DNA of 64,000 nucleotides. Origin: Xylanimonas ulmi (GTDB lineage: Bacteria > Actinomycetota > Actinomycetes > Actinomycetales > Cellulomonadaceae). Both the position numbers and the translations under genes were made by a program. The stretch lies in contig NZ_SGWX01000001.1 in NCBI RefSeq assembly GCF_004216535.1, forward strand, positions 868,001 to 932,000, read 5' to 3'. Each line of letters begins with the position of its first letter. The first letter of the stretch is position 1. The notes beneath the pieces are model-generated. The model did no database searches, had not been told where the DNA came from, and saw only the letters and a list, made by a program, of their open reading frames with translations. Shown here one piece after another: positions 1 to 7,017 of this stretch.

Positions 1-661
1 CGAAGCCGTTCGAGGAGTCGATGTACACGTCGGTCTCGCCGAAGCTGCCGGTCAGATAGGCGAAGACGTCGCCCGGGCCGGTCGCCGCGGTGGCCGACAC
101 CAGCACCTGCGAGGCGCGCGTGGCCCCGAGGTGGGCGCCGTCGCCGTGCGCGCGCAGGCCCAGCCACACCGTGTCGAGGGTGACGTCCTCGACCAGCGGG
201 ATGAGCTCGGCCGCGTACTTGACGGACTCCTCGGCGAGCGAGACCGAGACGGCGTCGTCGCGCAGGTTGGCGTCGAGGGTCTTGATGACGCTGTGCTCCT
301 CCAACAGCGCGTAGTTGCTGAACGCCACGTCGGCGTACACGACGTTGCGGGCGTCGCGCAGCGAGGGCTCGTAGGTGTGTGGGTCGCCGCCGTCAGGCAC
401 CAGGGACACGACGTGGACGCGGTCGCCGCCGACGTGGCGCACGAGGTCGGCCAGCAGGCCGGTGGTCGTCACGACCTGGAGGCGGGCGTCGTCGGGTGAG
501 AGCGCCGGTCGGCCCGCACAGCCGGCGAGTGCGACGACGAGCGCGAGCGCCGCGGACAGGCGGGGCGTCCGCGCGCCCCGAGGCGGGCGCGGCGCGGCAA
601 CGGCGGCGCGGGCGGCGCGGGCCGGTGGGCTGGGGGCGTCGGGGGACGCGACATCGGGCAC
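1..661 (-). CDS. Metal ABC transporter substrate-binding lipoprotein, 3' end cut by window edge
   Basis: Extracytoplasmic binding protein of a zinc/manganese-type ABC importer. Reading leftward from a GTG at 661, an Arg/Pro-rich leader and a hydrophobic stretch end in the lipobox LAGC at about residue 48. The mature part begins with a cluster A-1 pattern (VVTTTGLLADLVRHVGGD, then GGDPHTYEPS with the metal-ligand-type His). The following segment (SNYALLEEHSVIKTLDANL, then EESVKYAAELIPLVED) resembles the subfamily that travels with surface-anchored-repeat proteins; that comparison is from memory. The C-terminal half lies outside the window. A Zur-like palindrome sits 64 bp upstream. No transport partner is visible. 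The family call is firm; the exact metal is inferred. Confidence 0.8.
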   Translation of the reverse strand, partial: MPDVASPDAPSPPARAARAAVAAPRPPRGARTPRLSAALALVVALAGCAGRPALSPDDARLQVVTTTGLLADLVRHVGGDRVHVVSLVPDGGDPHTYEPSLRDARNVVYADVAFSNYALLEEHSVIKTLDANLRDDAVSVSLAEESVKYAAELIPLVEDVTLDTVWLGLRAHGDGAHLGATRASQVLVSATAATGPGDVFAYLTGSFGETDVYIDSSNGF

Positions 662-724
662 GGGGGAGCTTTCGTCTTTGCGGGGGCGTGCGCGGGGCAC
701 GCGCTGGCAGGGTCCAGAGGACGA

Positions 725-745
725 GAATGAGAATGGTTATCATTC
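725..745. promoter_or_regulatory. Zur/Fur-type operator
   Basis: A 21-bp imperfect palindrome, GAATGA-N9-TCATTC, whose inner bases (GAATGGTTATCATTC) have the A/T-rich look of Zur boxes. It is an A/T island in very G+C-rich DNA and lies 64 bp upstream of the GTG start of the leftward metal-binding lipoprotein gene. Zinc-dependent repression is the natural reading; Fur-like control cannot be excluded. Confidence 0.65.
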
Positions 746-947
746 CGACGGGAGCGATCCTGACGGACCTGGACGTGCGATGTCAAGGGGCTGGAGATCG
801 AATGGTCGGCGTGACGCGGCGGCGCCGGGCGCTCGGAGCCGGACGGCCACGGACCGTCGCTCGGCCGAGGAGCGCGCGCGGACACGTCGGGTCTCACCTG
901 CGAGGACGTCGGACGTAACCGCTGACGGCCGTGGTATCGATAGGGGC

Positions 948-2648
948 GTGCCGCACCTGTACCCGTCCGAGCCGTGGTGGCGTGACGCCGACGCCGCGAC
1001 CAGCGCCGAGCGAGCGGTGTGGGAGGCGTTGGCCGCCCAGTTGCCCGACGACGCCGCGCTGTTCCATGGGCTGCGCCTGCAGGACGGCCCCCACGAGCAC
1101 GAGATCGACCTGCTCGTCGCCTGGCCCGGCTTCGGGCTCGCGGTGATCGAGGTCAAGGGTGGGCACGTCACGCACGACGGCGACGGCTGGTTCCAGTCGG
1201 GCCGCGACGGGGTCCGCCGCCGGATCGACCCGGTGGCGCAGGCGCAGGACGCGCGCCACGCGCTGTCGACGCTGCTGCGCGGGCGTGGCTTGGCCGCCGG
1301 CTACGCCCGCGCCGCGCATCTGGTCGCGCTGCCTTTCCAGGCCGTCTCGCCGCACTGGGACGCGCTTGACCTGCCGCGTGCGATGGTCGTCGACCGGGGT
1401 GACCTGGAGCGGAGCTTCGGCGCGGCCGACCGGGTGCGCGCGGCGATCACGCGGTTCGGCGCGGGGTCGGCGCCCCTGGACGAGCCAGGGCGCGAGGCGC
1501 TGGCCGCGGTGGCCAGCGCCCTGCTGCGACCCGAGGCCGACGCCATCACGGCCGCCGCCGAACACGAGGTCCGCCTGGAGCAGCTCACTCAGGACCAGGC
1601 CTCGATCCTCGACCTGCTGCGCCACCAACGTCGGGTCCGGATCGTCGGCGCGGCGGGGTCGGGCAAGACGTGGCTGGCGCTGGAGCAGGCCCGACGGCGC
1701 GCGAAGGCGGGGGAGCGGGTCGCCCTGCTGTGCTACTCGCGCGGCCTCGGCTACTCGTTCCAGCGCGTCGTGGCCGGCTGGCCGGTCCGGGAGCGGCCCG
1801 CCTACGTCGGGCTGTTCCACGACCTCGCGCTGGGCTGGGGCGCGCCCGAGCCGCCGTCGGACGACGCGCCCGCCGCGATCCGGCAGGCCTACTACGAGAC
1901 GGATCTGCCCGAGGCGCTCGGCGCCCTCGCGTGCCGCCGGGCGCCGTCGGACCTGTTCGACTCGGTCGTGGTGGACGAGGCGCAGGACTTCGGGCAGGTG
2001 TGGTGGCCGGCGCTCCTGCGGTGCCTGCGCGACCCCGACCACGGCGGCCTGTTCGTGTTCATGGACGACGACCAGGCGCTGTTTCCGCGTGACGGACGCC
2101 CCCCGATCGACCTGCCGCCGTTCGTGCTGGAGGAGAACCTCCGCTCGACCAAGCAGATCGCCCGGACGTTCGGCGCGCTCACCGACACCCAGGTGCAGCC
2201 GCGCGGGCTGAGCGGCGCGCCCGTGCGCGTCGTCGACGTGCCCTACGCCGGCGCCGTGGGCGGCGCCGACGACGCCGTCGACGCGCTGGTCGGCGAGGGG
2301 TGGGACCCCGGGCACGTCGCCCTCCTGACCACCGGGAGCAGGCACCCCGAGCAGCGCAACACCGTCGAGGTGGTGGGCTATGAGGCGTACTGGGCGGACT
2401 TCTTCGCCGCCACCGACGCCTTCTACGGCCACGTGTTGAACTTCAAGGGCTTGGAGCGGTCGGTCGTCGTCCTGGCGGTCAACGGCTTCCAGAACGCCGA
2501 CCGGGCTCGGTCGATGCTGTACACCGGCATGTCGCGCGCCAAGTCGCTGCTGGTCGTCGTCGGCCCGCGCGCCGAGGTCGAGCGGATCGGTGGGGAGGCG
2601 GTGCGCCGCCGACTGGCCAAGGCCGAGGTGTGGGCCCCTGGCGCGTGA
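948..2648 (+). CDS. NERD-domain nuclease/helicase (UvrD/Rep-like superfamily 1)
   Basis: A 566-residue cytoplasmic protein with an N-terminal NERD (nuclease-related) domain and a C-terminal UvrD-like helicase. In the NERD part (about residues 20-130) EIDLLVAWPG followed by AVIEVKGG gives the D...ExK pattern of PD-(D/E)XK enzymes. The helicase has Walker A GAAGSGKT near residue 235, Walker B VVVDEAQDFG near 340 and a late motif YTGMSRAK near 525. I chose the GTG at 948 because the open frame upstream is Arg/Pro-rich and overlaps the Zur-type operator region. Such proteins probably act in DNA repair or defence; the substrate is unknown. It stands alone, with no operon partner. Confidence 0.85.
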   Translation: MPHLYPSEPWWRDADAATSAERAVWEALAAQLPDDAALFHGLRLQDGPHEHEIDLLVAWPGFGLAVIEVKGGHVTHDGDGWFQSGRDGVRRRIDPVAQAQDARHALSTLLRGRGLAAGYARAAHLVALPFQAVSPHWDALDLPRAMVVDRGDLERSFGAADRVRAAITRFGAGSAPLDEPGREALAAVASALLRPEADAITAAAEHEVRLEQLTQDQASILDLLRHQRRVRIVGAAGSGKTWLALEQARRRAKAGERVALLCYSRGLGYSFQRVVAGWPVRERPAYVGLFHDLALGWGAPEPPSDDAPAAIRQAYYETDLPEALGALACRRAPSDLFDSVVVDEAQDFGQVWWPALLRCLRDPDHGGLFVFMDDDQALFPRDGRPPIDLPPFVLEENLRSTKQIARTFGALTDTQVQPRGLSGAPVRVVDVPYAGAVGGADDAVDALVGEGWDPGHVALLTTGSRHPEQRNTVEVVGYEAYWADFFAATDAFYGHVLNFKGLERSVVVLAVNGFQNADRARSMLYTGMSRAKSLLVVVGPRAEVERIGGEAVRRRLAKAEVWAPGA

Positions 2649-2949
2649 GCGCCGCCCAGGCGAGCGCGCGCCTGGTCCGTGGCTGTCGGCGCACCGGTAG
2701 CCGGGCTCATCGAGCAGGTCGGCGGGCTCGAGGAGGTCAGGGCGACCTTGTGCGGACGGTGTCGACATCGCCGTTCGAGGTGTAGGTTAGGCGAGCCTTG
2801 CCTAAGCGCACAGGCCGCCTTCTGTGACCCGGAGGAGGCGCCTGACCGCGCTGCCGCCGTGACAGGTCCGGCCACCGGATTGCCTGGAGCGACCGTTCGC
2901 CACGCCCGGCGCCGCGGCAAGGTCCGCAGGCCTCGAGAGGAGACTTCCC
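2649..2949. other. Intergenic region carrying the iron box
   Basis: About 300 bp between the helicase gene and the siderophore importer. Besides the DtxR/IdeR box at 2787-2805 and a GAGAGGAG ribosome binding site just before the GTG at 2950, I see no gene, repeat or clear terminator. Confidence 0.6.
2787..2805. promoter_or_regulatory. DtxR/IdeR iron box
   Basis: TTAGGCGAGCCTTGCCTAA is a 19-bp near-palindrome matching the DtxR/IdeR consensus form (TTAGG...CCTAA). It lies about 145 bp before the ATPase gene of the siderophore importer and implies Fe(II)-dependent repression of the three-gene operon that follows. Confidence 0.85.
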
Positions 2950-3780
2950 GTGACAGTCGCGCCCGCCCTGTGGGGCGAGAGCCTGGTGCTCGGCTACCAG
3001 CGCACCACCGTCGTCCACGGCGTCGCCGTGCGCCTGCGAGCCGGAGCGGTCACCGCGCTGGTCGGCCCCAACGGGTCGGGGAAGTCGACCGTGCTGCGCT
3101 CGCTCGCGCGCCTGCACCCGGTGGACCAGGGCGCTGTCCGGCTCGCTGGCGACGCCGACGCCGACGCCGACGCCGTCGACGCCGCGGCGCTGTCCGCGCG
3201 CGACTTCGCGCGCCGGGTCACGATGCTCGCCCAGTCGCGGCCGCACCCGTCCGGGCTCGACGTGCGCGATGTGGTCGCCTTCGGCCGCCACCCGCACCGG
3301 CGCCGGTTCGCCCCGCTGAGTGACGCGGACACGGCCGCGATCGACCGTGCGATGGCCATCACGGGCATCGGCGACATGGCGCGCCGCGCGGTCGACCAAC
3401 TCTCGGGCGGAGAGCTCCAACGCGTGTGGCTGGCCACCTGCCTCGCGCAGGAGACGGGCGTCGTCTTGCTCGACGAGCCGACCAACCACCTCGATCTGCG
3501 CTACCAGGTGGAGACGCTCGACCTCGTGCGCGACCTGGCCGAGGAGCACGGCACCGCCGTCGGCGTCGTGCTGCACGACCTCGACCACGCGGCGTCGGTC
3601 GCCGACGACGTCGTGCTGCTCCACCACGGGCGCGTGATCGCGGTCGGCGCACCGGCCGACGTGCTGACCAGCGACCACCTGTCGCGCGCCTATGGCCTGC
3701 CCATCGACGTCACCACCGACCCCGGCACGGGCCGCGTCCGCGTACACCCGCGCGGCCGCCACCACGGTCGGACCCGCTGA
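2950..3780 (+). CDS. Iron-siderophore ABC transporter, ATP-binding protein (FepC/FecE type)
   Basis: A 276-residue ATPase that powers uptake of ferric siderophores. Walker A GPNGSGKST is at residues 39-47, the signature LSGGELQR near 150, Walker B VVLLDEPTNHLD just after, and the H-loop VLHDLDHA. Length and motifs fit the FepC/FhuC group. The start is GTG, preceded by a strong GAGAGGAG. It is the first gene after the iron box and is followed by its lipoprotein and permease. A short Asp-Ala run from repeated GACGCC units (about 3151-3175) interrupts the segment after Walker A and looks like a small local expansion. The siderophore is not predictable. Confidence 0.9.
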   Translation: MTVAPALWGESLVLGYQRTTVVHGVAVRLRAGAVTALVGPNGSGKSTVLRSLARLHPVDQGAVRLAGDADADADAVDAAALSARDFARRVTMLAQSRPHPSGLDVRDVVAFGRHPHRRRFAPLSDADTAAIDRAMAITGIGDMARRAVDQLSGGELQRVWLATCLAQETGVVLLDEPTNHLDLRYQVETLDLVRDLAEEHGTAVGVVLHDLDHAASVADDVVLLHHGRVIAVGAPADVLTSDHLSRAYGLPIDVTTDPGTGRVRVHPRGRHHGRTR

Positions 3781-3855
3781 ATCGCCACGAACCCGCGCGC
3801 CGCCACGGTGCGCTCCGCCATGACGACCCCGTCACGACACTGCGAGGAAACCCCC

Positions 3856-4875
3856 ATGTCTCTGCGCAAGACCGCCTCCCTGGCCGGCGCCACGCTCCTG
3901 CTGCCCCTGGCCCTCGCGGCCTGCGGCACGACCGACGCCGGAGCCACCGCGGCGGCGCCGACCGGCGCCTCGACCGGCGAGTGCGCCGACGTGCCCACAT
4001 CCACCGGTCCCGTCTCCCTGACCGACTCGTTCGGCCGCTCCGTCACGCTCGACAAGCCCGCCGAGCGGGTCGCCGTGCTGGAGTGGCAGCAGGTCGAGGA
4101 CGCCCTCACGCTGTGCGTCGCGCCCGTCGCCGTCGCCGACGTCGCCGGCTACACCACGTGGGACGGGGCCGAGACCCTCCCCGCGGGGGTGACCGACGTC
4201 GGCACGCGGGGTGAGCCCAACCTGGACGCCCTGTTCGCGGCCGACCCGGACCTCATCATCGTCGAGGCCTACACGGCTGACGACGAGATCATCAAGAAGC
4301 TCGCGGAGTACGACGTCCCGGTGCTGGCGACCCAGGGCGCCGACGCCGCCGATCCCGTCGCGAACATGATCGACACGTTCGACCTCATCGCCCAGGCGAC
4401 CGGTCGGACCGAGCGTGCGGCGAGCGTCGTCGACGAGTTCGAGGCACACCTCGCCGACGCGAAGCGCAAGATCGCCGACGCCGCGCCCGCGCACACCGAC
4501 TTCGTCTACTTCGACGGGTGGATCGACGGCGGCAACGTCGCCCTGCGCCCCTTCGGCCAGGGATCGCTCGTGGGCGAGCTGGGCGAGGAGCTGGGCCTGA
4601 CGAACGCCTGGACCGGCCAGGTCGACCCCGTCTACGGGCTGGGGCAGTCGGATATCGAGGGCATGGCGCCCGTCGGCGCGTCGACGCTCCTGTACACCGG
4701 GACGAAGGACGAGGAGGACTGGACCGCCGGGCTGGCCAAGAACGCCGTGTGGGCGAACCTGCCCGCCGTCGTCGAGGGCCGCACCCACGCCTTCCCCGCG
4801 GCGATCTGGACCTTCGGTGGGCCGCGGTCGGCCGAGATGATCATCGACGCGTACGTCGACATCTTCGCCCAGTGA
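3856..4875 (+). CDS. Iron-siderophore substrate-binding lipoprotein (FecB/FepB type)
   Basis: A 339-residue extracytoplasmic receptor that delivers ferric siderophore to the permease. The signal peptide MSLRKTASLAGATLLLPLAL ends in lipobox LAAC. The mature protein follows the periplasmic-binding-protein class III layout: ERVAVLEWQQVEDAL after the first strand, then GEPNLDALFAADPDLIIVEA in the first lobe, a long linking helix, and a second lobe with RPFGQGSLVGELGEELGL. The ATG at 3856 is chosen for its signal peptide and the GAGGA upstream. It lies between the ATPase and permease genes, with the permease start 4 bp after its stop. The ligand cannot be told from the sequence. Confidence 0.88.
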   Translation: MSLRKTASLAGATLLLPLALAACGTTDAGATAAAPTGASTGECADVPTSTGPVSLTDSFGRSVTLDKPAERVAVLEWQQVEDALTLCVAPVAVADVAGYTTWDGAETLPAGVTDVGTRGEPNLDALFAADPDLIIVEAYTADDEIIKKLAEYDVPVLATQGADAADPVANMIDTFDLIAQATGRTERAASVVDEFEAHLADAKRKIADAAPAHTDFVYFDGWIDGGNVALRPFGQGSLVGELGEELGLTNAWTGQVDPVYGLGQSDIEGMAPVGASTLLYTGTKDEEDWTAGLAKNAVWANLPAVVEGRTHAFPAAIWTFGGPRSAEMIIDAYVDIFAQ

Positions 4876-4879
4876 CCCG

Positions 4880-7003
4880 ATGACCGTCACGAAGCCGCAC
4901 ACGGCAGCGTCACCACGCGCCCAGGTCCTCGCGCCGGCGACCCGCCCCCGCGTCTGGGCGCAGGGAGCGGGCGTGGTGCTCGCGCTCGTCGTCGCCGTCG
5001 TCCTGGTCGGCGCCTGGCACCTGACCCAGGGCACGTCGAACGTCGGTCCGCGCGAGCTGCTCGGTCTGCTGACCGGCGACGGCGACGCGGGCGTGCGCGA
5101 CATCCTCGTCGGCTCACGCCTGCCGCGCCTCGCGGCGGGCGTGGCCGTCGGGTTCGCGCTCGGGGTGGCCGGAGCCCTCTTCCAGTCCATCTCCCGCAAC
5201 CCGCTCGCCTCGCCCGACACGCTCGCCGTCACCGGTGGCTCCTACCTCGCGATCGTCGTCGTCGCCGCGTTCGGCCTCACGGTGCCGTTCTGGGCGTCAG
5301 GGATCGTCGCGTTCATCGGTGGGATCGCGGCCGCCGCGCTCGTGCTCGGCCTCGCGGGCGGGGCCGGGGCCGGCGGCAGTCGGCTCGTCCTGGCCGGCGC
5401 CGCCGTCGCCATGGCGCTCCAGGCCGGCGTCTCGACGTTGCTGATCCTGTTCCAGAACGAGACCACCGGGCTGTTCGCGTGGGGCAGCGGCACGCTGAGC
5501 CAGCTCGACCTGACCGCCTTCTGGCGGGCGCTGCCCGTCGTGGTGCTCGCCACCGCCGTCGGGCTGTCGCTCTCGCGCCGGCTCGACGTCCTCGGCTTGG
5601 GCGACGACACCGCCGCGGCGCTCGGAGTGCCCGTGCGAGCGACGCGCGCGGTCGGAGTCGTGCTCGCGGTCCTCCTGACCGCGGCGGCTGTCACCCTCGC
5701 GGGGCCGATCGGCTTCGTCGGGCTCGCCGCCCCGGTGATCACACGGCTGCTCGCGCGCGTCGTGCCCGCCCTGAGCCGACATGCGCTGTCGCTTCCGACG
5801 GCGGGACTGCTCGGCTCACTCGTCGTCGTGCTCGCCGACGCCGTCGTGCGCGCCCTGCTCGGTGCGGACGCCGCGCTCGCGGTGCCCACCGGCGTGGCGA
5901 CCACCGTGCTCGGCGCGCTCATCATGGTGGCGCTCGCTCGCCGGCTGCGCGACGCCGGGCCGACGACGCGGCCGCCCGCCGCCATCGGCGGGCCGCGCAG
6001 CGCGCGACGCTTCGTCATCGTGGTCGCGGCCGTGGCACTGCTCGCCGTGGCCGTCGTCGTGGTCGGGCTGCTCGCCGGGTCGACGTGGCTGCGCACGGGT
6101 GACATCGCGCTGTGGGCGCAGGGCGAGGGGCCCGCCGTCGTGCGGTTCGCTCTCGATGAGCGCGCCCCCCGCGTCGCGGCCGCGGTCGTCGCCGGAGCGG
6201 CGCTCGCGCTGTCCGGCACGATGGTGCAGGCGACCGCCCGCAACCCGCTCGCCGAGCCGGGCATCCTGGGCATCACGGGAGGCGCCGGGCTCGGCGCCGT
6301 GATCGTCGTGACCGCCGTCGCGGGCACCGCCTGGGGCAACGGGGTCGCGGCGAGCGCGAGCGCCACCCTCGCAGCAGCCGTCATCGGGGGCCTGGGCGCG
6401 TTCGCCCTCGTCTACCTCCTCGCCTGGCGCTCGGGGCTCCTGGCCGACCGCCTCGTGCTCGTCGGCATCGGCGTGCTGAACCTGACGGCGGCGCTGACGA
6501 CATTCCTCCTGCTGCGCGCCGACCCGTGGAACACCCCACGCATCTACACGTGGCTGTCCGGGACGACCTATGGACGCGGCTTCGGGGAGGTGGCGCCCGT
6601 TCTGGTCCTGCTCGCCCTCGCCGTGCCGCTCGCCGCCTCGATGCCGCGCGAGCTCGACCTGCTCGCGCTCGACGACGACACACCCCGGCTGGTCGGCGTC
6701 GGCCTGGAGCGCACCCGTCTCCTCGTGCTCGGCGTCGCGGCGGCGCTCGCGGCCACCAGCGTGACCGCCGTCGGCGTCGTCGGGTTCGTCGGCCTCGTGG
6801 CGCCGCACGCCGCACGCGCACTCGTCGGCGGGCGCCACGCCCGGGTGCTGCCCGTGGCGATGCTGATCGGAGCGGTGCTGCTCGGACTCGCGGACACCCT
6901 CGGGCGCACGGTGATCGCGCCCGCCCAACTACCGGCCGGCCTGGTCGTCGCGCTGTTGGGCGCGCCGTACTTCGTGTGGCTGCTGGGGCGGTCGCGGGCC
7001 TGA
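4880..7003 (+). CDS. Fused double FecCD-type iron-siderophore permease
   Basis: A 707-residue membrane protein holding two complete FecCD permease domains in one chain (roughly residues 25-350 and 370-707), where most systems use two proteins of about 340 residues. Each half has the family pattern of a basic RLPR or RAPR segment, then FQSISRNPLASPDTLAVTGG in the first half and VQATARNPLAEPGILGITGG in the second, and a late GFVGLAAP/GFVGLVAP motif contacting the ATPase. The fusion resembles FhuB in architecture. It follows the lipoprotein by 4 bp and presumably shares the iron-box promoter. One chain would form the whole channel with two copies of the upstream ATPase. Confidence 0.92.
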   Translation: MTVTKPHTAASPRAQVLAPATRPRVWAQGAGVVLALVVAVVLVGAWHLTQGTSNVGPRELLGLLTGDGDAGVRDILVGSRLPRLAAGVAVGFALGVAGALFQSISRNPLASPDTLAVTGGSYLAIVVVAAFGLTVPFWASGIVAFIGGIAAAALVLGLAGGAGAGGSRLVLAGAAVAMALQAGVSTLLILFQNETTGLFAWGSGTLSQLDLTAFWRALPVVVLATAVGLSLSRRLDVLGLGDDTAAALGVPVRATRAVGVVLAVLLTAAAVTLAGPIGFVGLAAPVITRLLARVVPALSRHALSLPTAGLLGSLVVVLADAVVRALLGADAALAVPTGVATTVLGALIMVALARRLRDAGPTTRPPAAIGGPRSARRFVIVVAAVALLAVAVVVVGLLAGSTWLRTGDIALWAQGEGPAVVRFALDERAPRVAAAVVAGAALALSGTMVQATARNPLAEPGILGITGGAGLGAVIVVTAVAGTAWGNGVAASASATLAAAVIGGLGAFALVYLLAWRSGLLADRLVLVGIGVLNLTAALTTFLLLRADPWNTPRIYTWLSGTTYGRGFGEVAPVLVLLALAVPLAASMPRELDLLALDDDTPRLVGVGLERTRLLVLGVAAALAATSVTAVGVVGFVGLVAPHAARALVGGRHARVLPVAMLIGAVLLGLADTLGRTVIAPAQLPAGLVVALLGAPYFVWLLGRSRA

Positions 7004-7017
7004 GGCTCGATCAGAGC

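Noticed and set aside
894-2768. Very long open frames on the strand opposite obvious genes, here and throughout (for example over 3832-5232, 30643-33063 and 33056-35248)
   Set aside because: They are artefacts of extreme G+C content. Their products are rich in Arg, Gly, His and Val, have no domain pattern, and lie over well-supported genes.
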